DNA of 64,000 nt, taken from assembly GCA_907164885.2 (NCBI GenBank), contig OU015498.1, forward strand, positions 92,532,733 through 92,596,732, read 5' to 3'. The notes under the pieces were generated by a model, which was given only the letters and a program-made list of their open reading frames with translations, was not told the origin of the DNA and did not search any database. The position numbers and the translations under genes are program-made. Below are positions 11,236 to 24,298 of the stretch, in pieces. Origin of the DNA: Dolomedes plantarius. Taxonomy: Eukaryota > Arthropoda > Arachnida > Araneae > Dolomedidae. The stretch's first letter is position 1. Every line of letters begins with the position of its first letter.

Positions 11236-12643
11236 CACTGCTGGCCACCCTAATTGCAACACCAAGAAAGACAAAAGATATCACAACAAAATTTATTTTG
11301 TAGATAACATGTTGACCAAGTATCAAATGATTAAATTTTTAGACTTCTGTGAAGTGTGGTTCCTGCCAAAATCAGTAGCCAGAGTAGCCGCCATTGTTGG
11401 AGATCACCGCTGCCACACGCCTCGGCATTGATTCAAAGAGACTTTTGGATGAGTTCTTGGGGTACAGCAGACCAAGCAGCTTCCACACGTTGCCAAAGTT
11501 GATCTGCTGTGGCAGCTGGGGATGGAATCTGGGTCAATCGTAGAGCAACCATGGACCACATGTTTTCTATCGGCGAAAGATCCGGAGAGCGAGGCGGCCA
11601 GGGAAGCAATTCAATCTGGCGATTGACGAAGAACCGTTGGACAATGCGTACCACGTGTGGTCGCGCAATATCCTGTTGAAATATGGCTGTGGGCAAGCCC
11701 TGAAGGTAAGGAAAGACAACTGGCTCCAAAACCTCGGAGATGTAGCGCTGGCTGTTTAAAGTACCGGCAATGCGTACTAGAGGTGTGCGAGAGTGATATC
11801 CAATACCGCCCCATACCATAATACCCGGTGCAGGACCAGTGTAGCGGTGCATAACGCAACTGTTCAGCATCTTCTCTTCACGGTGTCTCCAGACTCGAAT
11901 GCGACCATCGTGGTGTTGCAGACAGAAGCGTGACTCGTCAGTAAAGACAATTTCATTCCATTCTGCCGTCCACATCCTTCTGTCATCGCACCATTGGCGG
12001 TGGAGACGTCTGTGGTTCTGCGTCAAGGGTAGACAAAGCAATGTACGTCTTGCGGATAGACCACTCTGCTGTAAACGGCGTCGAATGGTACGCGCAGACA
12101 CTGGATGATGCGTTACATACTGCATGTGCTGTGCTATGGTTCGTGATGTGACTGAGCGATCCGTCACTGCCATGCGCACAATTTGCCTGTCATCACGTGA
12201 AGTGGTGCACTGAGGTGGATGCGATCGAACACGCCGGTCCGTCGTACCCTCCTGCATCCAAAGATCACATATCCGCATTACAGTTGTTTGGTTTCGTCCA
12301 ACACGACTACCGATTTCCCTGAATGATAATCCACAATCTCGGTAGGCTACTATCCTTCCTCTGTCGAACTCGGATACTTGATCAAAAGATGATCGCTGTT
12401 TTCGACGAGGCATAATTGATTTTTTTTTTAAAAACCACAAGAAAAACACAATTGCCGAACTTGAAATCGTCGAAATCTCCAAGCCTTAAATAGCGCTTTG
12501 AAGTGGTGCCACAGGCCCGCGTGATGTGCGTCTGCGCTGAAATTCTAATCATTTGCATATCTCACCTCCGCTAATGCATGTTGTAAATTTCATGTTATTT
12601 GCATGTTTCCTTCAGGGTGTTGCATTTACAGTGGCCAGCAGTG
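11236..12643 (-). mobile_element. Tc1-type transposon, copy 1
   Basis: Ends read CACTGCTGGCCAC on both sides in inverted orientation, continuing to TGCAACACC, with TIRs of about 28 bp that differ internally (CCTAAT versus TGTAAA). TA target duplications lie at 11234-11235 and 12644-12645. Length is 1408 bp, close to copy 2 (1409 bp). The single transposase gene is on the minus strand and frameshifted. Confidence 0.97.
11372..12413 (-). pseudogene. Tc1 transposase, frameshifted near the C-terminus
   Basis: The natural start is ATG at 12413 (MPRRKQRSSF); the open frame reaches further upstream to 12482, but that part lies beyond the family start. An N-terminal HTH region (about residues 15-120) is followed by the DDE domain: TDESRF (Asp159), QQDIARPH (Asp248) and SPIENMW (Glu283), spacing DD34E. 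Asn249, normally in DNARPH, is changed to Ile. One extra T in the run at 11443-11446 shifts the frame, ending the protein at 11433 and losing about 20 C-terminal residues. Probably inactive. The family is certain, the loss of function inferred. Confidence 0.95.
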
Positions 12644-12715
12644 TATTTAGGTTTCGTTTAATCAAACAAAGTCTAAAAATGCCGCTATGCAATATTGCTA
12701 GTTACAATAATGTTC

Positions 12716-13135
12716 GGCTGCTGTGTACTAACCCTATTGGATTCGGTCACCTCAACGTTAACCTATGGAGAAAATGTGTCCAAGGATTGCTGACGTGGAT
12801 TTAAAGATTCTTTTTTCAAATTTTACTCCACAGTGGGGAAAGAATTTTAGACCTTGAGGCACTTTTCGTTTTTTTTATGCAAATTAAATTTTTTAATTTA
12901 AATTATTCGAGGGAAAAAATCTGGTATAATGTGTTTCAAGCGCCCACAAACTCCTTTGGTGGACGAAATTTATAAAATGAATTCTTTTGCGAGGTGCAGA
13001 AAATTTCAGGCTATTTGAAAATACCAATTTTATTTTATTATTATCAGCATTTATGTAGCTATAAATAGTAGAAAAATTTTCTCCATAGTTTAACACTGAG
13101 GTAAGCGAATCCAGTAGGGATAGTACACAGCAGCC
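12716..13135. mobile_element. Inverted-repeat element, about 65-bp TIRs
   Basis: The left end GGCTGCTGTGTACTAACCCT and the right end reverse complemented GGCTGCTGTGTACTATCCCT stay aligned through GGATTCG, ACCTCA, GTTAA and CTATGGAGAAAAT over about 65 bp. The 420-bp element has no coding capacity. No clear target duplication is visible, so the superfamily is open. Confidence 0.7.
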
Positions 13136-13930
13136 TTAACCTCAGGAAAATTTCAACAATCCTATAAAGAAAGCCTCACAAACTCTGACTGATAGAGGAT
13201 ATTTTTCAATTTTTAATGGCATATAAGGCATTAGAGGAATATTTTAAGAGAATGTTCGGGACAAATACATTGAATAGCTTAGAATAAAAGAGAAATTTTG
13301 AAACATTTCTGCTAAAAAAAGTAGCTGACAAAAATTGCTTTTGACTGCGTTTTATCTATACAATTTTTTTCTCATTTCAGATATTGTTAAGTTTTTTAAA
13401 TTTCAGATGCTTTTTCGTTCAATTTGAATTCTGTATTGTAGTCATTATGAGTTGAAGACGAGAATAAGTCAATATCTTGTGCGATGTTTTTATAAAATTA
13501 GACAGTATTTTCTCAGAGTTGTAACAGTGTTAGCTTTTATTGTGAAATTCCAAACATATAAATATTCAAAAGTAAAATAGTTACAGCATATCAGTTTGAC
13601 AGTCACAGTATTTATATCAAAGAACTATACATTTTAGTTGTAAAATTGAAACCTTTTGTGTAAACGTTCGTATAAAAGGTGGTTATAATAAGACTAAATT
13701 CACTGTCAGTGATGATATACAAGTAGGAACAAAGAAAATTAGTGCTTATCTTAACACGGCGAAAGAGAATTTGTGAATAAAAAGTAATTTACTTAAATGC
13801 CACTAAGTGGTGTTTATGTGCTACAAAAATTGCCATGTTGTAGAAATAAATTTTTTATGTTGCTAATCAAGATTCTCAATACAGTGAATACATAAAATCA
13901 GCGGGAAAGGCAGTAAAGTACTGTCCAAGT
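13136..13930. other. AT-rich, nothing recognised
   Basis: No convincing frame, terminal repeat or RNA signal was seen. Confidence 0.4.
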
Positions 13931-13933
13931 TAC

Positions 13934-14509
13934 TTAAAGCTTGTCTCGGGGAATGACAATAGCATGTTTAGAAATCCTAGTCCTCAGATCAGCAATCAAT
14001 TCAATTCTGGTTGCAGAGTCAACACTGATGTGTCGCACGGTTTGCGAGACGCGCAAGTTTGGAATGTGGTGGGATCTTGGTGAGTAAGGTAAATGCACCT
14101 ATAATGGGCCATGTCCCTATAATGGGCCGCCCTTTAGAAATGTCGAGAAATTAAGGGGGGGACAGAAATGAAGGGTGAGGGTCATTGGCTGCTAGTAGCC
14201 AATGACCCTCACCCCTTCTACTGCCTTAGGTAACAATAGACCCTTAATTTCTCGACATTTCTAAAGGGCGGCCCATTATAGGGACATGGCCCATTATAGG
14301 TGCATTTACCTTATGGCGTTTTCCAGTTTGGTCTTGACATTCGGGCTTTTGCATATACCCGAAATTATACCCGATTCACCCGTTTTTCGAATTTCTTTTT
14401 CACAATTTTCCCTCAGTTTACGGACTTTTTTCTTTATCCTAGGACGGTTCTCGCGTCTTTCAGCGGTGGAATTCCTGCCACTTGAGTAAAAGAGTTTTAT
14501 TGGGAAGTT
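13934..14509 (-). pseudogene. Open coding-like segment split by a MITE
   Basis: On the minus strand, 14509 down to 14314 is open and basic (TAERRENRPRIKKKVRKLRE, then SGICKSPNVKTKLENAI). After the MITE, 14086 down to 13934 is open in the frame reading SPRSHHIPNLRVSQTVRHI to PRDKL and a stop. If one TA of the target duplication is removed, the upstream frame instead continues LTKIPPHSKLARLANRATH and stops at 14019. Both readings look non-random. No family recognised; there is no Met start, so it would be an exon or relic. Confidence 0.3.
14087..14311. mobile_element. Foldback MITE (AGGTAAATGCACC ends)
   Basis: Terminal inverted repeats of about 70 bp begin AGGTAAATGCACCTATAATG on both sides. 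Each contains CCTATAATGGGCC twice as a direct repeat. TA at 14085-14086 and 14312-14313 is the likely target duplication. The interior holds a second hairpin with 18-bp arms (14173-14190 and 14197-14214). Length is 225 bp, non-coding. Confidence 0.85.
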
Positions 14510-14946
14510 TTATGCAGATACTCATATTTTCTTCAGTCGGTTACTGGTGATATATCACTCACACCTTTCAACAACGTAATATCTCAAAAATCGGCGATTT
14601 TTCTTATGCCTGTTTTCAGAATGCCCTGAAGGAATAGTATATCCCTGTTAGATCGTCATATCTCACCGCTTAATATTTAGCCGCTAGAGAGCAGAATTAA
14701 TATTAATTTTCAATACATTTGATTCTACTTTTAAACTTTAAAATGACTCTCCTGAAAAATCACGTTTTTTGACGTCATATGACGTTGTTGAAAGGAGTGA
14801 GCGATATCGTAATTTATGGTGTGTCTCATGCGAGACTGAAGCATCATTGCCCTCAGTTTCACAGTTTAATAGCATGCACTATCACGTTTTCATCACGTCA
14901 ACACCAGCTGAGAAGAACTATTTTTTTATGACTGTTAGTTTATTAC

Positions 14947-15602
14947 GGCGACAATGGACCATGAAAAACTTTTTTTTATTTATTAACCAATTGCTATGAA
15001 ATTTTGTATACTTATACAGTGTTGTTTAGAGATGGAAATTCTAAATTAAAAAAAAAATCAGAATGTAATTAATTAAGATATTAATTAAAATCAGTTTGTT
15101 AATTACTCTATTTAAAAATGCTCCATGCGCATTAATTTTTATCTCAGATATCTAATTTTCTCTTTTAAGCTAGCTTTATATAGTTATAATAAAAGTTAGT
15201 AGCAATATTTGATTTACAGTCATATTTACTAGAAAAGAAATTGATAAAAATAGGTCATTTTATGCAAAATTTTATCAAAAAAAATTTTTTATTGTAAAAA
15301 TTTTAAGTTGTTTTAAAATAGTATAATGAATTGATTACTAAGTTTTATTCTAACATATATAAATAATCTTTTTATGAAATTTTATGAAAATTCAAGAAAA
15401 ATTATGATGCCTGGAACATTTTAAACTTACCGAAAGGACATGAAAACTTGTTTTGAGAAAATGACATTTAAAGTTTTAATTTGACTAACATTTCCATTGT
15501 TTACGTTTGAAAAAAATACTTATAACTCGGTTAATAATGATCGGATCAGCATACTTTTTTTATTTAAAGCTGATTTTGTCAATCTGAAGGTCCATTGTCG
15601 CC
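14947..15602. mobile_element. TTAA-type non-autonomous element, copy 1
   Basis: The ends are an exact 14-bp inverted repeat, GGCGACAATGGACC (14947-14960 and 15589-15602). The right flank is TTAA, the left TTAC, so a TTAA duplication with one change fits. The AT-rich body contains TGCTCCATGCGCATTAAT, shared with the elements at 23426 and 61591. Length is 656 bp. TTAA targeting fits piggyBac or Kolobok; the class is inferred. Confidence 0.7.
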
Positions 15603-15605
15603 TTA

Positions 15606-18420
15606 AACTTAAAGGACACCGCAAAGGACATCGCAGTTAGCTTCCGCTGTTACCTAGAAAGACGGCAATCACAAGTCGAGTTGGTTAATCTAGTGTTGAA
15701 TTGATTGTTTACCTGATAACTAGAACTACAGAACATGCTGAAGGGATTCTTCAAGACTAGTCCCGAACAACTCCGGTCCGTATTACAACATTATCTCTGA
15801 ATTGTGCATGCCAATGTTTCTTAAGTCGCATTCCACTTTCAGTAGTTTTTGTTGCTTTTAGTTGGTTTTGTATCTTTTATGAAGAGAGGATGTAGCGGCC
15901 CTTTAACAAAGGCTATTTTAATACATGAAATCTCCTCCAGATGTCGCCCCTGGGGGTGCTCGGTCTAAATTCAGGTGACACGTAGAGGTTGATTTTGGTT
16001 CACCTACATGCCCCTTTTGAAAGTAAACAACGAACGTCGCGGATGATTTGGGAGATTGTCTTTCGACAATTGCTAAAACATATATGAGAGGAAAAAGTTG
16101 TAGGTTTTTTCCCTCAAATATGTCAGAATGAATTGTTCATATAGTTGATTTAAAAGATTTAATTTGAAGCCATTCGAAGATCACTATGAAAAGTTGTATT
16201 GCTCGGGTAGTTGTCAATTTCTAAAATTTCACAAATATTTTCTCTCAATTTCGATTAAATGAAAAAAAAGTATTTTGACTTCAAGAAAGACCTACGAACT
16301 TTTCACTCAAAAACACCATTATAGAAATTTCCTTTGTTTTGAAAACAAGCTTTAAAATAAATAATTTTTAAATTTTGTTAGATAACAGAAAAATAATACA
16401 CCACCGTAGTGAAAGGTGATGTAATAAATGTCATAAACATATTTAATTTGCTGATATAACAGTAATGGGGATGTTTTGCATTTGTAAAAATCGCTTACGC
16501 GGGAGGTCGAACAAAACCAAAATAATCTACAAATGGTCTACCGATGTAAATTTAAAAAGTTATAATATATACAAGAAAATTTAAAAAACCATTGGTTTTA
16601 GTATTGTGGTATTTATATGAAAATATGAGAAGAGTTTAATACGGTGCAATCCTCTATATTAAAAACATTGATAAGCATAACATGAAAAAGTAGAAATAAA
16701 TATTTGAATTTATCGTGAGAAGTTATGATAACAGAGTAATAAAAATCTCATAAACTGACTATCTGAAATTGATTGCAAACCCCCACGTCCAAACTCTGTA
16801 GATACTTAGAAGTCATAAAGACTGTCTGCCAGGACGTGGCATTGAAGACGGAGTTTCTTAAACCAATGCCCAGTGTATTACCTACCTTCCATCTGGGGAT
16901 GTGAGAAACTACCATGCTTTTTGTTCTATTTCTCAGTAAATGTTGCTATGCGTTTTGTCACACTATCTGTTATCATGAAAGATCTAATGATTGAACTGTA
17001 CCCGCATACAAGCATCACTCAAATGAACGAGAAGTGTCTCAATGAAAGGCCCTCCGGGTTTAAACTCGCCTAAAGGACTATCCATTAACTTGCAATCATC
17101 CAACAGTATCACAGAAGTTTCTACAGAATTATTAAGGTTTAATTTACTGTTTAGACAGTAAGAGTCATATAGAACGCACTGGTCTCTAATTTTAGCCTCC
17201 TTCGTGCTTTTCCGTTGTTTTTCAGAAGTCTTAATTCTGTTTATTAGCCCTGCACGTAATGTAAGTGTATTTGCTTCTTGATAAAGTTAACAATTTTATA
17301 TAACGTCTTTATTCAAGGAGATCAATTGTCAAAAATATACGGATATATTACTTTTAATTTCCGTAAATATTTATGAGATTTATATTAAATTTACTTTAAC
17401 AGAAGATAATAAACTTAAATCTAATTTTTAAAGGAAGTAAATTCAAAAAAAGTAAATTTTAAAAATCCATCAGTTGAACATTACAGCCTTTATTCTACCT
17501 TATGCGTACATTAAGATTTAGATGCATGAATATATATAATGAAATACTGATAAATGCAGTAAATAACATTTCTTATTTGTGGCAACAACTTTCGACAAAA
17601 GCATGTTTCTGATAGAAGGAAACGTGCGAAATTCAATTATGCAGCAGTTCAGATCTCTCTTGCTCATAAGTGCGCCTTTCAGAGCAGTTCTTGAAATGCA
17701 TTTTAAGCACTTTTCTTGATGCCCCTCTTTCTCCCATAGTATTCCTTTATTTCCCTCTGCACATTTTATTATTAATGTTTTCTTGTTTTAAGGTTTTAGA
17801 GGGAGAGACGCTTGGTGCCTCTGAGGATTATTCCGGATTAAAATTTAGAATCGTGGCAAAAGTTAGGTGATGGGGAATTATAGGACGGAAATTTTGAGTG
17901 CTCTTATCTATAATCATTCCATATTTTCTGGCGAATAAATTGTATAAACATTTCACTTGCGTTTAAAAATATTTTATGCTTTGAATGTATACACGTATAG
18001 GATGATATATATATCAAAAATTTTCTGCAGGGTAAGAAATTCTTCCCTCTTAGGAAGCAGAACTGCTTACGGTGGTAATTACAGTTGAATATATTCATAA
18101 TTTTACTGATAGTAAAAATTTTTAAAGGTTAAGCTTTTAATTTGAATCAAAAATTTTCTATTCAAATGTTACTCATGTTGAAAGATTCCCGGGCCCTTGT
18201 GATAGACGACACTGTCTAATTCGGCCGAACGCATACGTTTACAAAGACTAGTAAAGTGTGCGTAAGTCTGAGATCAAATTATACGATTAAGAATACAGCT
18301 TTGACTCCATATAACACTTGCCGGGTTGCACCTACACAGGAGAAAGGTTGTGAACAATTTGTCAATGACTTTGAATCACTGTTAAAATTTTAGAAAAACC
18401 TGTCATCCACCCATCTATCT
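15606..18420. other. No recognisable gene
   Basis: This is AT-rich with a mildly GC-richer patch at 15605-16030. Short open frames (16873-17073, 17670-17870 plus) resemble nothing known. I saw no TE ends. Confidence 0.4.
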
Positions 18421-18734
18421 GTGGCGATACTTATAGAAATGCAAATTTTAATGCAATATGCGAATTTGAGCCCTAGACACGCCCACGGTACGAGTGCATT
18501 TCTTGCACATAAAAAGGAGCGTCCCGCACAGAAGAGACAGCTGCAGGGAATAGGACTTGCCTATGTTCCTGCCTTTTAACGTTGGATGATTCGTTCACCT
18601 TTATTGTTCACTGATTCTAATCATTTATTTATTGTGTAACCGAAGTAGTGGTATTAATGTTTGGCTATAATAAACTAATAATGTTTTTATCAAGTTTATC
18701 TCTAAAATTATTTTATTTACCATTACTGCACGCC
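18421..18734 (+). mobile_element. Possible solo LTR
   Basis: The segment begins TGTGGCGATAC and ends TTACTGCA (TG...CA). It has a TATA-like CATAAAAAGG at 18508-18517 followed by a GC-richer initiator stretch, and AATAAA near 18667. No target duplication could be matched, so boundaries are uncertain; a cellular promoter is an alternative. Confidence 0.3.
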
Positions 18735-18755
18735 TGGATAAGTTAATTCTGCTTC

Positions 18756-19021
18756 ATGTCTAACCGGAAAGTGTCTCCCAAGCTTGCATTTCAGAATTTT
18801 GCCCCTCTGATCTATCCAGCCCAATCTTCCGATATCTCGTTACCATACCAAATTAAGTATACTGTGGAATGCCTATCAAAGGAACTTGGAATGCGGATGA
18901 AGTTCCAAGAGAGGATAAATAACTGGGCTATAGGTAACAAGTACTTTGTACCACAACAAGAGGCGGATCTGTTTATAAGCTTATTTGTCTTCAAACTAAT
19001 AAATGGCCATATTTTTATAAA
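18756..19021 (+). other. Unrecognised open frame before a MITE
   Basis: The plus frame starts MSNRKVSPKLAFQNFAPLIY and stays open for about 89 codons until it runs into the MITE at 19022. Composition is coding-like but no family is recognised. Confidence 0.25.
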
Positions 19022-19272
19022 TGAGGCGGTGAGAGGCAAAGTGGTGTAAGACAGTAAATCAAGTGGTGTAAGTCCAAAGTATTTTACTGCCAAAACTACA
19101 AAAAAAAATCCACTATAAATTAAACAAATTATAATTTATAATAATTATTATAATATTGCAAATAATAATTATTTGCAATTCCACTATAAATTGAACATGG
19201 AGATTACATTTTTGCCCTCAACTAAAAAAAGTTGAAAATGTGACTTACACCACTTTGCCTTTCACCGCCTCA
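19022..19272. mobile_element. TIR MITE, copy 2 (TGAGGCGG family)
   Basis: The right end reverse complemented, TGAGGCGGTGAAAGGCAAAG, matches copy 1 at 6482. The left end carries an internal partial duplication of AAGTGGTGTAAG. The interior aligns with copy 1 in the opposite orientation. Length is 251 bp. Confidence 0.8.
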
Positions 19273-20459
<1,187 letters not shown>

Positions 20460-20901
20460 ATATACCCATTACATCACGTCCTTAAACAATAGCATGAAAG
20501 GAAAAACTAGCTCATATTTACATGGCTGGAGCTAGACAGCCTGAAAGGAATAAAATTAAATTTGGTAGCAGTTGGGACGAATCGTTTATTAGAGCGACAA
20601 AAGTACATCTGTCCTTTCAGAAGAACGGTTCGGAAGTAATATCACCTTTCAACCTTAAGCGCGAGAGAGCGAGGTAGACCATGTGACTATCATTTGTAGG
20701 GTCAGCAGATTTTGGGGCTCGCGATGCGAACCCACTCCTGAATTCTAATATATACACGTGTAGAAATGCAAAGGCATGCGATTATAGGAAGTTCTGCTGC
20801 TAAGGGTTTTAAAGCGGCAAATTAAGAATACTGCGAATTGGATTTAGGAAAGGGAATTTAAATGCTAGAATGGAGGGCATAATATTTAATATATTACTTA
20901 C

Positions 20902-20903
<2 letters not shown>

Positions 20904-20961
<58 letters not shown>
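20904..20961. repeat. (CA)n(TA)n compound microsatellite
   Basis: About 30 bp of CA followed by about 27 bp of TA. Confidence 0.95.
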
Positions 20962-20966
<5 letters not shown>

Positions 20967-23425
20967 AATAAATTATTTAAAATGCTATATTTAAATTTGA
21001 TAATGATGCCGAAAAAATGCTTATATGCTTCCGTATATTTGCGTCTGAATTCAGTTTCCCAGTTCGATTATTTATAACCCTAGCACTCAAACCTTACGTC
21101 CTTGAATTCACACAAATTTGCAAGTAATTAATGTTTACTTCACCGCCTAAAATAAGCCGACACAACAGTAAAAATTTCTGTTAATCAGAAACCAACACAT
21201 TTTGCGGATGCCAAAAGACTTCGGTTGTATCTTAAAACAGAAACGGCCCTGCCTTTTTCCGCATTAAACTTTCGGGGATTTGAGGGCTTCAAGCGGTTTC
21301 TTATTTACATCTCCCAGACAAACTTTAATCCCAGATTATAAGATGCAAAATCTTCCGGGGTTCCCCTTGAGCCATTAAACAAAGCATTAGGGCACAAAAC
21401 ATGGGGTACCATAAGGCACGTAGGAAAAGGTGGAGGGAGGGGGGGGGGTCTTAAAACCTCCCAAGAACCACTCCCCGAGACGCGAACTCCAGAGTTAAAG
21501 GAATTCTCATTTTGCCGAATAATTAAATTTCGCCCTCTCCTTAGATATGAGTGATGACACAAAGAAAACACACTGCGCAGTTCTGGGGATTAAGAGCTAG
21601 GAAAGGGCGCCAAAAGATTGCATATGCAGCAGCTTGACTCTGAAAATCTTTGCTATGGCAATAACCCCATTAAAGACTTGACCCGTGTTATAGTAAAACA
21701 GAACAGTTGATGGGTTTATGCTGAGATAAATCATGGAAGGTGTTTTTTTGCTCGAGGTACGCCATTATTACAGCAAATCTAAATCGAATAGATTAATAGA
21801 ATTTTATGCAAAAGTTTTACAAAGTTCATCTACCTCGGCCAAGTAATTGAACAGGTCGCGAGACAAAATTTCTAGAATCTTTCGCAATGTCTTAACTGTC
21901 TGAAACAATCCTGGCATGAGAGATTTTTCGGAGATAAAATATTGAATATTTCGCTCAAGTTTTTGGTGATATATTTCGTGCAAAAATAAAAATCATTTAA
22001 AAAATAAAATTAAAGAATTTTATGCTATAACGGGGGTAATTAGACCATAGATTTTCAACTTCTTTATACACTATACTTTTAACACATTAAGATTATACTA
22101 ACAAGTATAATTTTCAAACAACTTTGTGTTACATGCATTTTCGCAAGTCATAGGGAGTAATAGGGAAAATTGTATATAAATATTAAAATACGAGAAACAT
22201 CTACCCTATCCTAATTAATAGCTCTTAGAGTTTAATTGATACAGGCATATTTTGTTAATTGTCAGACATAAGATGCCATCTTACAGAAACTAAATGCGAT
22301 CATTTAAAAAGATGACGTAAACCCAAAAACACACTGTCATTTAGTGCAGTTAATAAAAAATGTGACACTATTTGAAGTAGAGCCAAAAGCGTATATGGTT
22401 CCAAGAAATCCACGAAACCTCTAAAAACTAAAAGTCAGGATATTATATACCAATTTCTTCCCCCCTGCTTTTATAGTTTTCCTGGGTTTTTCGTGACTTT
22501 TCCTTCTGTATTGTGTTTTCATTACTCCATGATTTCTGCTCCTCTCTGTTTATCGCTTTGGGATTTCTACACTTCCGAGTTCTATTGTTATGGAATGGCA
22601 ACACAGTCTAGGAGCATTTTTCCGGTCTTTGTTTAGTGAGCATGCATTCACTTGGTCTGCTCCCGAAAACAAAAGCTACGTCGGATTTAGATATTTGCGA
22701 ATAGAAATTACCTTCTGGTCATTTAGATTTACTACTTCAGTTTTTCGACCAATAAATGATTTAAAAAATTCTTAATTTTTCAATAATTATTTTTTAAGTC
22801 TTTAATTTTCTCTTAGACTAAATTAGTAAGAAAAAAGCTCAATGCTTAAAGAATTATAGCGTTCCGACATTTTATATGCTATTATAAAGTTTTCCTCTCA
22901 TTTTCGTTCATATCTTATTACTGTATCAACAATCAACTTCGACGGCCAAAGGCGTTTCGAATCTTTACAAAGTTAGGTATATTTTTCTCTTAAAAGACAG
23001 ACACAAAGTTTGTTGCTGAAAAATTGGGGAAAAAAATTCCATTAAATAATGTTAGATTCTTGTCGAAACATTTCTAGCAAGAAGTGGGAAGGAAGAAAAA
23101 ATATCATCATTAAAAATCCCCATTTTGTTCTTCCCTTTAACAACCAAGGATTAAAGATTTTTGTAGCTTGTCCGGTGGAGTCTAATACATAATTGTCAAC
23201 GGCAGCAAGTCGCAAGGAAGAGATTAAGTAAAAACTTTCATCAAGGATATTTTGAAGACTTAAAAGTTACATAAATGTCGAGTAGTATTATCCCAGTTAA
23301 TACCATCAGCTCATCTTTGATTATTTATACATTTTCATGAACAAAATTTACACTGATAGATACAGCTTCTTGGGATTAACGATACTATAAGCAATTGCAA
23401 ATGGCATACTGAAAAAAAAAACTGG
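20962..23425. other. No recognisable gene; GC-richer patch at 21230-21600
   Basis: The patch has an 88-codon minus frame (21305-21571) with a proline run from a homopurine tract at about 21428-21449. Nothing in it is recognisable. The rest is AT-rich and featureless. Confidence 0.4.
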
Positions 23426-24156
23426 TCCATGAAGTTATTTAAGGGAACGGTGATGGTAAATTTAAAAAAAAATTTTAAAACTTTTTAGCAAAAAGGAATG
23501 AAATTTTTTACACATATACATTTCACTATAAGTATATAGAATACCTTAAAAGAAATTTTCATTCTTATTATAATTTTAAGATTTAAAAAAAAAATTAAAA
23601 TTTATAAAAAAAATTTTAAATGCTCCTTGCGACTTAATTTTTGATATATTTCCTCGATTTTTCATCCTAATCACTTAAACTGTATTACAAACAAATCTGG
23701 GTATCAATTATTTAATCCCTTGAACAGTCAATTTTTGAGAGATTGTTTTCTGAATTCCATCCCGATTTTTATCAAAATTTTACCTTTTAATAAGTTATGA
23801 ATCAAACTTATTTACCTTAATGAAGTCGAATTGTAAAATGCACAACCAGTTTCTTTTTAAATAGTACCAAGATTCTTCCTCATTAATTTCATGAATTTTG
23901 AACAAAAATTAAGTCGCATGGAGCATTTAAAAAATCAAAAACCTTGAAAAATCTCTTTTGAGAAAAACGGATTAAAAGTTTATTACTATATTTAGCTTTA
24001 TTATTTACTTCGTAGAGAATCTGTATAAATGATTTTTTTGCTTGAAAAAATTTTGTACTGCTATCCTACAGAAATATATTTTCTACAATAACACAATCAA
24101 TATTACAATAAAAAAAAAGTTGCTCAAATAAAGGTCCATGGTCCACTTAAGAAGTA
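23426..24156. mobile_element. Decayed relative of the TTAA element
   Basis: The ends carry TGGTCCATGAAG (left) and AGGTCCATGGTCCACTTAA (right). The body has TGCTCCTTGCGACTTAATTT and, inverted, AATTAAGTCGCATGGAGCAT, the hallmark of the 14947 and 61591 elements. The edges are imprecise. Confidence 0.5.
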
Positions 24157-24298
24157 AAAATACACTGCTGGCCACCCAAATTGCAACACCAAGAAAGACA
24201 AGAGATATCAAAACAAAATTTATTTTGTAGATAACATGTTGACCAAGTATCAAATGATTAAATTTATAGACTTATGTGCAGTGTGGTTCCTGCCAAAA

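Noticed and set aside
11611..12108. Other-frame open readings inside the Tc1 copies
   Set aside because: They overlap the DD34E transposase gene in the wrong frame or strand and have no family features.
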